Positions 17,648-27,354 of a stretch of DNA of 64,000 nucleotides are shown one piece after another. The notes under the pieces are model-generated. The model made no database searches. It saw nothing but the letters and a program-made list of their open reading frames with translations, and was not told the origin of the DNA. The stretch is from Jeotgalicoccus meleagridis. Lineage in GTDB: Bacteria; Bacillota; Bacilli; Staphylococcales; Salinicoccaceae. Made by a program: the position numbers and the translations under genes. Each line of letters opens with the position of its first letter. The first letter of the stretch is position 1. The DNA lies in contig NZ_CAJEWD010000007.1 of assembly GCF_903994045.1 (NCBI RefSeq), positions 1-64,000 on the forward strand. The letters are read 5' to 3'.

Positions 17648-18439
17648 TTGGATCATTTCTATCAGCTCGGCTGGCAATTAGACCCTTTAGGAGGTTCATC
17701 AGGTGAAGCTTATAAAGCTGAACAAGATGGAAGAAAGCTCTTCTTAAAGCGTAATGCCAGCCCGTTCCTTGCTGCTTTATCTGCCGAAGGTATCGTGCCC
17801 AAACTCGTTTGGACTAAACGAATCGAAACGGGAGAAGTCGTCACTGCGCAGCATTGGAAAAATGGCCGGGAGTTGACAAAAGAAGACATGGGTGGTGCAA
17901 GAGTTGCTCAGTTAATGAGAAAAATTCACACATCTGAACCTTTACTCACCATGTTGAAACGATTAGGCATGAAGCCTATGCTTCCGGAGTTATTACTATT
18001 TAAAATTCAGTCATCGTTGTCGCCTAAAGTGAATGCACATCATGTTGTGAGACAAGCGATCCAATATCTCGAAAACAATGTACCTGCAATCGACATAAAA
18101 GATTGCCGAGTATGTCATGGAGATGTTAATCATCATAACTGGTTGCTCTCTGATACGGATGAGCTGTTCCTAGTAGATTGGGAAGGTGCGATGATAGCAG
18201 ACCCTGCGATCGATCTTGGCATGATTTTATATCCATATGTCAACCGTCGAGATTGGCAAGAATGGCTAAGTGGCTACGGTGTTAAACTATCTAATGATCT
18301 ACTGGCAAGAATGAAGTGGTATACATTCGTTCAAGCAATTACCATGATTCAATGGTATGAGGATCGTAAAAGATTTAAAGAAATGAATGATTGGATTTTA
18401 TTCCTCTCTAAAGTAATTGAAAAAGATCGACTTATATAA
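17648..18439 (+). CDS. ytmP: Phosphotransferase-family protein YtmP
   Basis: A 263-residue protein of the aminoglycoside phosphotransferase/choline kinase fold. The Brenner-type catalytic loop is CHGDVNHHNWL and the metal-binding motif is LVDWEGAMIADPAIDLG. The substrate is not known. A TTG start at 17648 is supported by GAGGT seven bases upstream. It is followed by trmB, as in staphylococci and bacilli. Expression may depend on readthrough of the hairpin at 17581-17617. Confidence 0.88.
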   Translation: MDHFYQLGWQLDPLGGSSGEAYKAEQDGRKLFLKRNASPFLAALSAEGIVPKLVWTKRIETGEVVTAQHWKNGRELTKEDMGGARVAQLMRKIHTSEPLLTMLKRLGMKPMLPELLLFKIQSSLSPKVNAHHVVRQAIQYLENNVPAIDIKDCRVCHGDVNHHNWLLSDTDELFLVDWEGAMIADPAIDLGMILYPYVNRRDWQEWLSGYGVKLSNDLLARMKWYTFVQAITMIQWYEDRKRFKEMNDWILFLSKVIEKDRLI

Positions 18440-18460
18440 AAGTGAGAGTAGTGAAGATTT

Positions 18461-19093
18461 TTGAGAATGCGCAATAAACCATGGGCGTTTGACTATTTAA
18501 AGTCAAACGCTCATCTCGTGGATGTCGAAGAAAACTATAAAGGTAGAATCAAGGAGTTTTTCCCTAAAGAACAAGACCTTCATATTGAAATTGGTACAGG
18601 TATGGGAACTTTCATTACTAGTTTAGCTGCTAGAAATCCTAATATAAATTATCTCGGTATTGAAATTGATAAAAATGTTATGATTAGAGTTGTGGAAAAA
18701 GCTGAAGCATTAAAGCTCGACAACCTAAGACTCGTCTTACTCGATGCAAATCATCTTAATGACTACTTCCAAGTTAGTGAAGTGGATAAAATCTATTTAA
18801 ACTTCTCAGATCCTTGGCCGAAAAATAGGCATGCTAAAAGACGACTAACTCATAGTACTTTTCTAACATCGTATAAAAGTATTTTAAGAGAAGATGCAAT
18901 AGTTGAATTCAAGACCGATAATCGGGGACTATTTGAATTTTCCTTGATGTCGATGAATGAATTTGGCATGACTTTTCAAAATATTAATCTTGATGTTCAC
19001 GCCGAAGAACCAGAAGAAAATATTCGTACAGAATACGAAGAGAAGTTCTCTAGTCAAGGCCATAAAATTTATTGGATACAAGCATCTTTCTAA
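18461..19093 (+). CDS. trmB: tRNA (guanine-N7-)-methyltransferase
   Basis: A 210-residue SAM-dependent enzyme that makes m7G46 in tRNAs. The SAM loop is IEIGTGMGTFI and the catalytic region is NFSDPWPKNRHAKRRLTH, the TrmB signature. The TTG start at 18461 is chosen because it gives MRMRNKPWAF, which aligns with the family N-terminus MRxRxKPWA; the ATG at 18467 is the alternative. The ribosome site is poor. The terminator overlaps its stop codon. Confidence 0.93.
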   Translation: MRMRNKPWAFDYLKSNAHLVDVEENYKGRIKEFFPKEQDLHIEIGTGMGTFITSLAARNPNINYLGIEIDKNVMIRVVEKAEALKLDNLRLVLLDANHLNDYFQVSEVDKIYLNFSDPWPKNRHAKRRLTHSTFLTSYKSILREDAIVEFKTDNRGLFEFSLMSMNEFGMTFQNINLDVHAEEPEENIRTEYEEKFSSQGHKIYWIQASF

Positions 19094-19110
19094 GGAAAGG
19101 TGCTTTTTTA
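19081..19110 (+). terminator. Terminator overlapping the trmB stop
   Basis: AGCATCTTTC/GAAAGGTGCT (19081-19090/19095-19104) followed by T6. The trmB stop codon lies in the loop. Confidence 0.85.
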
Positions 19111-19177
19111 TATTCGTGTAATATATGCTAAAGAATGCTAGAATAAAAGGATAAGAAACTAGGAGTGGGTGGATAAT

Positions 19178-20371
19178 ATGACACAATTTGATTTTAATAA
19201 ACCGACAAGTCGTGAAGGTACATACAGTGTGCAATATGATGGCACTGAAGCACTTTTTGGAAAGAAAGGTTTACAACCATTTTGGATTGCGGATATGGAT
19301 ATTCAGACGCCTCAAGCAGTACGCGATGCAATTAAAGCGCGTATAGATAATGGTATTTTTGGCTACACAATGTGGCAAAACGAACGCTTTTATGGCCCAA
19401 TTAAACACTGGTGGTCTACGCGTTTTAATATTGAATTAGATGAGGCAGACATTCATTATGCAGCTTCTGTCTTATACACTGTCGGTGAGGTCATCAGACA
19501 AGTGACAAATGAAGGTGATGGTATCATCTTAACGACACCTTCATATAACTCGTTTCCTAACTTGATTAAAGGGAATGATCGTCAAATTGTTGAGTCTCCT
19601 TTATTGTTTGATGAGAATAAAAGAGAGTATCGCCTAGACGTAGAAGGATTTACTGAGCTTTGTCAGAGAGATGATGTGACTTTATATATTCACTGTAATC
19701 CTCATAATCCAACAGGAAAAGTCTGGGATAAAGCAGAATTAGAAGAAATCAAAGCAATCTGTCAAGAAAATGATGTGTATTTAATTTCTGATGAAATCCA
19801 TATGGACTTTGTTAGACCTAAGACGGATTTTGTATCTATGGCGTCACTTTTAAAAGAAAATGATCCTGTACTTGTGACAACATGTTTAGGAAAATCCTTT
19901 AACTTAGCAAGTCTGCCGCATTCATATTTTATTACTAAAGACCGTAAAATTATTAAGAATATCAATGATGCGATGGGTGGTAGATACAACGTTAATACAG
20001 CATCGAGCTTAGCACTTGCTGCAATTGAAGCGGCTTATTTAGAGTGTGGGGAATGGTTAGATCAATTAAATGAACACATCGATTCTAACTTCCAATTAAT
20101 CAGTGATTATATCGATGAACATTTAAGCGATAGTTTATCATTTGATATTCCTAAAGCTACTTATTTAGGTTGGGTGAGTTTTGAAAAGTCTGGACTCGAT
20201 GCAGACACTGTCCATAAAGCCTTGGTAGACATTGGTGGCATCGCCTTATCACCTGGTAAATTGTACTTAGACCATGAGAATAAACACTTCAGATTTAATG
20301 TCGCTTCACCACAAGCTAGAATTGAGGATGGCTTAGAGAGAATTAAGAAGACTTTTGATGCTTTAAAATAA
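19178..20371 (+). CDS. PLP-dependent aminotransferase, MalY/PatB (C-S lyase) family
   Basis: A 397-residue fold-type I PLP enzyme. The N-terminus has PFWIADMDI, typical of MalY/PatB cystathionine beta-lyases. The substrate Asn is in HCNPHNPTGK, the PLP-binding Asp-Glu in ISDEIHMD and the Schiff-base Lys in LGKSFNLAS. Likely activity is cleavage of C-S bonds in cystathionine or cysteine, releasing ammonia and pyruvate. The ATG at 19178 has GGTGG in front; an in-frame GTG at 19169 is an alternative. The neighbours give no further clue. Confidence 0.87.
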   Translation: MTQFDFNKPTSREGTYSVQYDGTEALFGKKGLQPFWIADMDIQTPQAVRDAIKARIDNGIFGYTMWQNERFYGPIKHWWSTRFNIELDEADIHYAASVLYTVGEVIRQVTNEGDGIILTTPSYNSFPNLIKGNDRQIVESPLLFDENKREYRLDVEGFTELCQRDDVTLYIHCNPHNPTGKVWDKAELEEIKAICQENDVYLISDEIHMDFVRPKTDFVSMASLLKENDPVLVTTCLGKSFNLASLPHSYFITKDRKIIKNINDAMGGRYNVNTASSLALAAIEAAYLECGEWLDQLNEHIDSNFQLISDYIDEHLSDSLSFDIPKATYLGWVSFEKSGLDADTVHKALVDIGGIALSPGKLYLDHENKHFRFNVASPQARIEDGLERIKKTFDALK

Positions 20372-20373
20372 AA

Positions 20374-20411
20374 AAATCATGGGGATTACTGTACAGTAAT
20401 CTCCATGATTT
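20374..20411. terminator. Bidirectional terminator between convergent genes
   Basis: An almost perfect 38-base palindrome (one G-T pair) flanked by A and T runs. It includes the final codons of the 20386-20682 gene. Confidence 0.8.
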
Positions 20412-20682
20412 CAGCTGTATAAGGATCTGCTAAGAAGTTGTATTTCACAGCGTCTGGTTCACTTCCTACATGTAACACTCCGCTAATTGTGTTGGTGTTT
20501 AAGCCGAATCTATTTTGACCGTCAGCTTGATAGTCGAGTGAGATGAAAGTAATGTCCTCAAACTGTAAGTGTAAGTTGTCGACAATCTTCTTTGTGTCCA
20601 CTCTACGGTGTAGTAGTAACCAAACGACAATAGGTATCACTGTTACGCTTAATAGTGTAAATATTAGTAAATTACGCTTCAT
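20386..20682 (-). CDS. Small membrane-anchored PepSY-like protein
   Basis: A 98-residue protein with an N-terminal hydrophobic anchor (LLIFTLLSVTVIPIVVWLLL) and an outside domain with alternating beta pattern (ISGVLHVGSEPDAVKYNFLADP). It resembles YtzB-like PepSY proteins, which in Bacillus also lie divergent from ytoP. PepSY domains are thought to inhibit or modulate peptidases. AGGAGG precedes the ATG. The family call is moderate; the topology is clear. Confidence 0.65.
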   Translation of the reverse strand: MKRNLLIFTLLSVTVIPIVVWLLLHRRVDTKKIVDNLHLQFEDITFISLDYQADGQNRFGLNTNTISGVLHVGSEPDAVKYNFLADPYTAEIMEITVQ

Positions 20683-20751
20683 ATGTACATCCTCCTTAGA
20701 TTTAGTTTACCATAGAAAATTAAAAAATTAATAAGAAAAAGGGGTATTTTA

Positions 20752-21825
20752 ATGGAACTATCACAAAAAACTTTAGAGCGTATGAAAACTTTAACAGAGC
20801 TTCATGGAGCACCAGGCTTTGAAGATCAAGTGAGAAACTACATGAAAGAATCTTTATCAGAGTACGCGGATGAAGTGATTCAAGATGGACTTGGGGGAGT
20901 CTTCGCAGTTAAGAAAAGTAAGAAAAAAAATGCGCCTAAGGTTATGGTTGCAGCGCACATGGATGAAGTCGGCTTTATGGTGACTGAACTTACAGACAAT
21001 GGTTTTATCAAGTTCACGCCACTAGGTGGTTGGTCAACGGATGTACTACTCAGCCAGCGCTTTTCAGTCAGAACATCGACGAATGAAGAGATTACGGGCG
21101 TCATTGGCAGTGTGCCAGTGCACTTTAGACGTGGGGAATCTAAAGAAACTAAAATCTCAGATATGATGTTAGATGTTGGTGCAGATTCAAAAGAAGAACT
21201 CCTTGAAATGGGAATTCAAGAAGGGGACTCAATTGTGCCTAAAGTTGAATTTCAAGTATTGAAAAACGATAAAAAGCTTTTAGCAAAAGCTTGGGATAAC
21301 CGCTATGGTTGTTTAATTGCTATTGAAGTTCTTGAAGCACTGAAAGATACTGACCTAGATTGTGATCTATACATCGGAGCAAACGTCCAAGAAGAAGTTG
21401 GTTTACGTGGTGCTAAGGCGAGTGCCAATATGATTGATCCAGATATTGCCTTTGTCGTAGACTGCTCACCAGCAAATGACATGATGGGTAAAAAAGAGGA
21501 TATAGGTAAAATTGGAGAAGGTACCTTACTGAGATTATTTGATAGAACAATGATTTTAGCACCAAAAATGAGAAACTTTTTACTTGAAACAGCTGAAAAA
21601 GAAAATATTAAATATCAATATTATCATTCACCAGGTGGCACAGATGCGGGCAGCATTCATGTCTCTAACAACGGTGTTATGACAGCAGTAGTTGGTATTT
21701 GTTCTAGATACATTCACACAGCAAATTCTATTATTAATTACGAAGACTATCTAAACGCACATAAATTACTTAAAACGCTTATTGTGAATACAAATAAAGA
21801 AACAGTTGATAAATTGAGAGGCTAA
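20752..21825 (+). CDS. ytoP: M42 family aminopeptidase YtoP
   Basis: A 357-residue metallo-aminopeptidase that removes N-terminal residues, probably glutamyl, from peptides. Metal-binding and catalytic motifs are AAHMDEVGF, KAWDNRYGC, QEEVGLRGA, VVDCSPA and SPGGTDAG. It is probably a large tetrahedral complex, as in other M42 enzymes. Only three bases separate it from the next gene. A ytpP-like thioredoxin gene often found next is replaced here by a PfoR-type gene. Confidence 0.92.
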   Translation: MELSQKTLERMKTLTELHGAPGFEDQVRNYMKESLSEYADEVIQDGLGGVFAVKKSKKKNAPKVMVAAHMDEVGFMVTELTDNGFIKFTPLGGWSTDVLLSQRFSVRTSTNEEITGVIGSVPVHFRRGESKETKISDMMLDVGADSKEELLEMGIQEGDSIVPKVEFQVLKNDKKLLAKAWDNRYGCLIAIEVLEALKDTDLDCDLYIGANVQEEVGLRGAKASANMIDPDIAFVVDCSPANDMMGKKEDIGKIGEGTLLRLFDRTMILAPKMRNFLLETAEKENIKYQYYHSPGGTDAGSIHVSNNGVMTAVVGICSRYIHTANSIINYEDYLNAHKLLKTLIVNTNKETVDKLRG

Positions 21826-21828
21826 GCT

Positions 21829-22818
21829 ATGAAAAGAATTCTTCATCGTTGGTTTATAGAGGCTATGTCATTTATGGCACTTGGCTTATTTGGCTCCTTG
21901 ATTATCGGCTTAATTATCAATACTGCAGCAAGTTATATTCCAGGCCTTGGGTCTTTATCGGTCATAGGTGATGCGGCTCAATCGGTCACTGGAGCAGCTA
22001 TTGGAGCAGCGATTGCTTACGGTTTGAAATCTCCACCACTCGTTATTTTTTCAGCGATCGCTGTCAGCCAGTTCGCCTATGATTTAGGCGGTGCAGCATC
22101 ATCATATATCGTCTCTCTCATCGTGATTGAACTGGCAAGACTCTACGCTTCAAAAACTAAATTGGATATAATAATCACGCCTTTAGTTACGCTAATCATT
22201 GGATATTTTTCAGCGAGTTTAATCGGAGAAGCAGTTGGTGGTTTAATGACAGGCTTAGGTGAAATTATCATCTTCAGTGTCAGCCAACAACCTTTTGTTA
22301 TGGGTATATTGGTCAGCGTAATTTTTGGAGTGACACTAACAGCCCCCTTATCGAGTGCAGCACTTGCTTTAATGTTAGACTTAAGTGGACTCGCAGCTGG
22401 TGCAGCTGTGATCGGATGTTGTTGTCATATGGTTGGTCTTAGCGCCACGAGTTATCGAGACAATGGAATATCTGGAGTGATTTCCATTGGAATTGGAACT
22501 TCTATGTTACAGGTACCAAACATCTTGAAAAATCCTTTTATCATCGTTCCACCAGTCTTATCCAGTGCGATTATTGCACCGATTATGACAGTCTTTTTCC
22601 CGATGGAAAACAACGCTGCAGGAGCGGGAATGGGGACAAGTGGTTTTGTCGGACAAATCATGGCAATTGAGACGATGGGCCTCTCAATGAATACGATTAT
22701 TTTAATCTTAGTATTTCATATTATTTTACCTCTGATTATTACTTTGATATTCTATAAGCTGTTTAGACACTTCGGCTTAATTAAGGATCAGGACCAGCTG
22801 ATTAGTTTAGGAAAATGA
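21829..22818 (+). CDS. PfoR-type membrane protein (PTS_EIIC_2 family)
   Basis: A 329-residue protein with about nine hydrophobic segments, rich in Gly/Ala/Ser. Characteristic stretches are SPPLVIFSAIAVSQFAYDLGG and GTSGFVGQIMA. It belongs to a family related to PTS EIIC transporters and to PfoR, a protein once described as a toxin regulator in Clostridium. No EIIA or EIIB partner is near, so phosphotransfer transport is uncertain. It lies between ytoP and ytpQ, close to both, implying one operon. Confidence 0.75.
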   Translation: MKRILHRWFIEAMSFMALGLFGSLIIGLIINTAASYIPGLGSLSVIGDAAQSVTGAAIGAAIAYGLKSPPLVIFSAIAVSQFAYDLGGAASSYIVSLIVIELARLYASKTKLDIIITPLVTLIIGYFSASLIGEAVGGLMTGLGEIIIFSVSQQPFVMGILVSVIFGVTLTAPLSSAALALMLDLSGLAAGAAVIGCCCHMVGLSATSYRDNGISGVISIGIGTSMLQVPNILKNPFIIVPPVLSSAIIAPIMTVFFPMENNAAGAGMGTSGFVGQIMAIETMGLSMNTIILILVFHIILPLIITLIFYKLFRHFGLIKDQDQLISLGK

Positions 22819-22831
22819 TTTGGAGGCAAAC

Positions 22832-23650
22832 ATGAATATTTATAAATTTCGTGATTTGATTTTAGAAAAATTAAATGACAATCAAGTCACATACAATCAT
22901 AAATTTGATCGAGAAAAAGAAGAGTTAAGAGTTGAAAGACCAGATAATAATAAAGGTATTACCATCGCTTTATCTAAAGCGGTAAATAAAGCTAAAAATG
23001 ATATTAAACTAGTTGATGAAATCGCTTATTATGTAGAAGAGACTCTTAAGCGTATGGCAGATGATGAAGGCATAGATGCAGCTGAAGCGGTAATTTATCC
23101 AGTTGTTAGAGCGACAAGCTTTGCCAAGGAATCTAAACAAGGCGATCCTTTTATCATCACACCACACACCAATGAAACTAATATTTATTATGCAGTTGAT
23201 TTTGACAAATCTTATCGCTTGATAGATCAAAAGCTCTTGGAAGATATGGACATGACTAAAGAAGATTTAACAGTTGTGGCGCATAATAATTTGATGAGTC
23301 TACCAATAGACGTGAAGATGGAAACCATTCAGGATAATGACTTTTATTTCGTCAATCACAACGATGGTTATGATTCATCAAGAATACTGAACACAGATTT
23401 CTTAAATGACATGTTTTCTAAGATGGAAGGCGAAATGATGGTTGGCTTACCACATCAAGACGTATTGATTATTGCAGATTGTAAAAACAATGTAGGCTAT
23501 GACATTATGGCACAGATGATGATGCAGTATTTTGCTGAAGGTCTGACACCGATTACGTCTCTATCATTTTCATACGATGGCAATAAATTCCAACCGGTAT
23601 TTATCCTAGGTAAACAAAAGAATTACAATAAAAACAAAGACAAAGAATAG
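22832..23650 (+). CDS. ytpQ: DUF1444 family protein YtpQ
   Basis: A 272-residue cytoplasmic protein of the DUF1444 family. Its function is unknown. Conserved family stretches include IYPVVRATSF and DLTVVAHNNLMSLP. The ATG at 22832 has GGAGG 5 bases upstream; an in-frame TTG at 22820 is unlikely. It is part of the ytoP-ytpQ-ytpR cluster. Confidence 0.88.
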   Translation: MNIYKFRDLILEKLNDNQVTYNHKFDREKEELRVERPDNNKGITIALSKAVNKAKNDIKLVDEIAYYVEETLKRMADDEGIDAAEAVIYPVVRATSFAKESKQGDPFIITPHTNETNIYYAVDFDKSYRLIDQKLLEDMDMTKEDLTVVAHNNLMSLPIDVKMETIQDNDFYFVNHNDGYDSSRILNTDFLNDMFSKMEGEMMVGLPHQDVLIIADCKNNVGYDIMAQMMMQYFAEGLTPITSLSFSYDGNKFQPVFILGKQKNYNKNKDKE

Positions 23651-23661
23651 AGGTAAACAAT

Positions 23662-24246
23662 TTGAGAATCACATATAATTTGGACCATATTGGTGATGTT
23701 TTGCTAGTGTCACTTAAGAAGAGCGACCAAGTAACATACGAAAAAAAGGGAGATATTACCCTTATTAAAGATGGACAAGAAGTCATCGGCTTAAATATTT
23801 TTAATGCTTCAAAAAACCTTGACTTCACTAGTGATCAAGTTGATGATTATGAAATTCTAGTGCCAAAAATTAATAACTTCCTTAAGAAAAATGACATTGA
23901 ACCTTTAGAATTCGATATTTCACCAAAGTTTATTGTGGGTAAAGTTATTGAAAAATCGGCGCATCCTGATGCTGATAAACTTAATGTGACTAAAGTTGAC
24001 ATAGGTACAGAATTGCTACAAATCGTTTGTGGAGCACCAAATGTTGAAGTGGACCAAAAGGTCGTTGTTGCAACAGTTGGAGCCATTATGCCTGATGGGC
24101 TCTACATTAAGCCATCAAGTTTACGCGGGGTAAATTCGAACGGCATGATATGTTCAAAGAAAGAAATGAACTTAGAAGATGATGGAAAAAAAGGAATCTA
24201 TGTGCTAGATGATTCATATGAAATAGGGCAAGTATTCCCAGTTTAA
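23662..24246 (+). CDS. ytpR: tRNA-binding domain protein YtpR
   Basis: A 194-residue protein. Residues about 90-190 form the OB-fold EMAP/PheT-N type tRNA-binding domain (VGKVIEKSAHPDADKLNVTK, CGAPNV, MICSKKEM). The N-terminal part carries a DUF4479-type domain. It may bind tRNA or act in translation quality control, but no activity is established. A TTG start at 23662 is supported by AGAGGT 7 bases upstream. Confidence 0.9.
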   Translation: MRITYNLDHIGDVLLVSLKKSDQVTYEKKGDITLIKDGQEVIGLNIFNASKNLDFTSDQVDDYEILVPKINNFLKKNDIEPLEFDISPKFIVGKVIEKSAHPDADKLNVTKVDIGTELLQIVCGAPNVEVDQKVVVATVGAIMPDGLYIKPSSLRGVNSNGMICSKKEMNLEDDGKKGIYVLDDSYEIGQVFPV

Positions 24247-24262
24247 GTAAAGGTGAGATTAT

Positions 24263-25948
24263 ATGGTGAGAAGAAGACGAGAGTTTAATAAAGACAGTCG
24301 CATCAATGATAATAAAAGAGAATCGTTTAAGTTTCCGCTTGATATAGACAATTCAAGTCTATCCAATGATGACCAAGACGTAAGGACTCCGTCTGATCAA
24401 CCATCTGTATATAACAAGCGTGATTCCAAAGAAGAAAAATATCAGTTAACAAGACCTTCTGTAAAAAGACCAACTAGACATACTATCCTTAAAGCAAGAG
24501 ACATACCGTCTGCAATATACGGCTCTAAGAGAAAGCAACCTGAACGAGATAGTAAAGAAGTATATGGTGAGAAATTTAAAAACTATAATTCGATTATTGT
24601 CAGTCAAATCGTTAAGGAACGTAAAGAGAAGGAACAGCGACAAAGAGATATCAAGAAAAAAGAAAATCAGCGTCGAGCTCAACTAGCAGCAGAAGAAAAA
24701 AGAAGAAAAGCGCGTATACAGAATGGCGAAATTTCTGATAAAAAAACTGGTGCTAAAAAGAAAGAAAAAGAGCGTCTTAGTGTTCTTGGATCTAAAGAAG
24801 AAGTGTTGAGGAAAAAACAGTTACAAAATCAGTCTAAAAGATTAGGCCCGAGTATGAGTCAACCAGGTATCAGTATACTTGGAGACTATCAAGAAACGGA
24901 TTATCAAGAAGCGGATAAGTTGTTAATTAACCGAATTAACGAAGCTTTTGATACACTAGGTGTTGAGGGTAAAGTAATCGGTTATGTGTCAAATGGAATC
25001 ATAGGTCGTTATGAAGTGAAGCTAAACCGTTCTTTTAGAGTGGCGAATGTTCCACACTTAAATCAAGCCTTGAAAAAGAATCTAGGATTAGATCATTTGA
25101 GAATTATGAGTCCACTGATTGGCACTTCAAACATTGGCTTAGAAGTCCCATTATCAGAAGTTAATCCTATTACTTTTAGAACCTTATTTGAATCAAGTAG
25201 TTTAAAACTTCGTAAAAATGACTTTAAATTTGTCTTAGGTAAAACAGTAGATGATAAAATATTTAGTTATGAACTTAGTAAGGCTGGCCATATCTTGGTC
25301 TACGGCAATCAAACACTTTATGATACACAACCTGTAGATATGATTCTCTTAAGTCTACTGATGAATCACAGTCCACATGATTTAAGGATTTCAGTCATTG
25401 CTGAAGATGATAGCTATGATGATTACTTGGATGTCCCTCACCTATTCGGACACAAAGTGAGCCCGAGTTCAGAACATGCTTTACTAGATGTATTAACTGA
25501 GTTAAACAATAGAAATGTACAATTTAGACGCGCGCATGTTAGAAATATACAGAGTTATAATAATCGAGTGAAATTTGAATCAGAGAAAGCGACTATGGTA
25601 GTTGTCATCGATGACCTTCAAGGTATTTTAACAAACGAAAATCCAGAAGTTCCACGTGCACTGATTCAAATTCTAAGACAAGGTAAACCACTCGGTATTC
25701 ATGTAATTGCAAATTATAAAAACACTGATCAAAATATTAGATATGAATTACTACAATTGATGCAAACAAAAATCTCATTTTATGATGAGGACAGTGATGT
25801 GGTAAATAGTTCGAATGAACTGACTGAAGGGAATGATACTTTAGTAGTGATTCCAACTTCTAATAAACCGAATCGCGTCTCTATCGGTCAGGTGAGTAAA
25901 CTGGTCAGACAAAGTGTCTTTGACCATATAAAACATAATAATCGATGA
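24263..25948 (+). CDS. FtsK/SftA-like protein lacking Walker A (degenerate DNA translocase)
   Basis: A 561-residue protein with no membrane helix, located between ytpR and murC, where Bacillus has the DNA translocase gene sftA (ytpS/ytpT). Residues 1-200 are a charged low-complexity region with Arg/Lys/Glu-rich coiled coil. The rest follows the FtsK motor: a fold like HILVYG...LLMNHSPHDLRISVI, then MVVVIDD (Asp450-Asp451) at Walker B, then LVVIPTSNKPNRVSIGQVS. The Walker A place, GATGSGKS in relatives, reads GNQTLYDT (residues 348-355) without the Lys. The gamma DNA-reading domain is also missing. It probably cannot hydrolyse ATP. A scaffold role at division is possible but unproven. Confidence 0.75.
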   Translation: MVRRRREFNKDSRINDNKRESFKFPLDIDNSSLSNDDQDVRTPSDQPSVYNKRDSKEEKYQLTRPSVKRPTRHTILKARDIPSAIYGSKRKQPERDSKEVYGEKFKNYNSIIVSQIVKERKEKEQRQRDIKKKENQRRAQLAAEEKRRKARIQNGEISDKKTGAKKKEKERLSVLGSKEEVLRKKQLQNQSKRLGPSMSQPGISILGDYQETDYQEADKLLINRINEAFDTLGVEGKVIGYVSNGIIGRYEVKLNRSFRVANVPHLNQALKKNLGLDHLRIMSPLIGTSNIGLEVPLSEVNPITFRTLFESSSLKLRKNDFKFVLGKTVDDKIFSYELSKAGHILVYGNQTLYDTQPVDMILLSLLMNHSPHDLRISVIAEDDSYDDYLDVPHLFGHKVSPSSEHALLDVLTELNNRNVQFRRAHVRNIQSYNNRVKFESEKATMVVVIDDLQGILTNENPEVPRALIQILRQGKPLGIHVIANYKNTDQNIRYELLQLMQTKISFYDEDSDVVNSSNELTEGNDTLVVIPTSNKPNRVSIGQVSKLVRQSVFDHIKHNNR

Positions 25949-25963
25949 AAGCTTGGTGTAATC

Positions 25964-27265
25964 GTGAATAAATATCATTTTATCGGAATCAAAGGTGCAG
26001 GAATGAGTGCCTTAGCCCAGGTACTGCATGACATTGGTCACACTGTACAGGGTTCAGATATTACCGCAGAGGTGTTTACAGAAGGGCCTTTGCGTAAAAA
26101 AAATATAAAGATACTTCCTTTTTCCGAAGATAATGTCGTAGAAGGTTTTACCTACATTGCAGGTAATGCTTTCAAAGATGATCATCCAGAGATTAAAAAA
26201 GCAAGAGAAAAAGGTTACGAAGTGATTCGTTATCACATCTTCCTAGCAGACTTTATGAGTAAATATATATCTATTGCAGTCACTGGTTCACATGGTAAAA
26301 CGTCGACGACCGGTTTACTTTCTCATGTAATGAACGGGTCTGTGGATACAACTTATTTAATCGGTGATGGAACAGGTTTTGGTTTACCTAAAAGTGAATA
26401 CTTTGCTTTTGAATCTTGTGAATACAAACGACATTTCTTAAGTTATTATCCCGATTATGCAATCATTACCAACATAGATTTTGATCACCCTGACTATTTT
26501 GAAGATATTGCTGACGTAGTGGACGCCTTTAAGGAAATGGCCTCACAAGTTCAAAAATGTATTGTAATGTATGGTGGAGATCCATATGTTTCTGATATTA
26601 AAAAAGTATCAAAACGTGTCTTAACTTACGGTATAGACAGTGATGATGATATTGTTGCATCCAATGTAGAAGTCAGTGAAGAGGGGACATCTTTTGATGT
26701 CACTATTAATGGAAAATATTTAGATAGATTCCAAACGCCAATGTTCGGAGACCATCTAATTTTAAATTCCTTGGCTGTGATTGGTGTTTCTTACCTAGAT
26801 AACTTAGACTTAGAAGCGATTAAAGCATCCTTTTTATCATACGGTGGAGTCAAGCGCCGTTTTTCAGAAACTAAGTTACACAATATGGTTATTGTTGATG
26901 ACTATGCTCACCATCCAAAAGAAATAGAGGCAACCTTAGAGACTGCTCGTAAAAAATATCCAGAGCGTGAAATTATATCAGTCTTTCAACCACATACATT
27001 TTCAAGAACTGAAAAGTTTTTAAATGAATTTGCCAGTGCACTATCACTGTCAGATAAAGCTTATATTGTAGATATTTTTGGCTCTGCTAGAGAAGAGAGT
27101 GGCAATTTATCTTCTAAAGATCTAGTAGATATTATCCCTGGTTCAGAACTTTTAACTGAAGCAAATTTAGAAGGTTTAGACCGTCACTCTGATGGTGTAA
27201 TTATCTTTATGGGTGCTGGAGATATTCAAAAATATGAGAAACGCTTTACAGAATTATTATCTTAG
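25964..27265 (+). CDS. murC: UDP-N-acetylmuramate--L-alanine ligase
   Basis: A 433-residue Mur ligase that adds L-alanine to UDP-MurNAc in peptidoglycan synthesis. It has N-terminal IGIKGAGMSALA, the ATP-binding GSHGKTSTTGL from residue 108, ITNIDFDHPDYF and DYAHHPKE. A GTG start at 25964 gives the usual MNKYHFIGIKG N-terminus. It follows the FtsK-like gene by 15 bases, the usual order in this group. Confidence 0.96.
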   Translation: MNKYHFIGIKGAGMSALAQVLHDIGHTVQGSDITAEVFTEGPLRKKNIKILPFSEDNVVEGFTYIAGNAFKDDHPEIKKAREKGYEVIRYHIFLADFMSKYISIAVTGSHGKTSTTGLLSHVMNGSVDTTYLIGDGTGFGLPKSEYFAFESCEYKRHFLSYYPDYAIITNIDFDHPDYFEDIADVVDAFKEMASQVQKCIVMYGGDPYVSDIKKVSKRVLTYGIDSDDDIVASNVEVSEEGTSFDVTINGKYLDRFQTPMFGDHLILNSLAVIGVSYLDNLDLEAIKASFLSYGGVKRRFSETKLHNMVIVDDYAHHPKEIEATLETARKKYPEREIISVFQPHTFSRTEKFLNEFASALSLSDKAYIVDIFGSAREESGNLSSKDLVDIIPGSELLTEANLEGLDRHSDGVIIFMGAGDIQKYEKRFTELLS

Positions 27266-27354
27266 TAATAAAAGTAATTAATTTTATGTTTATTTTGTTG
27301 CCAATTAGGCTATGATAATTAAGAATACAGTTAAGATATAATGGAGGCGTTAAA

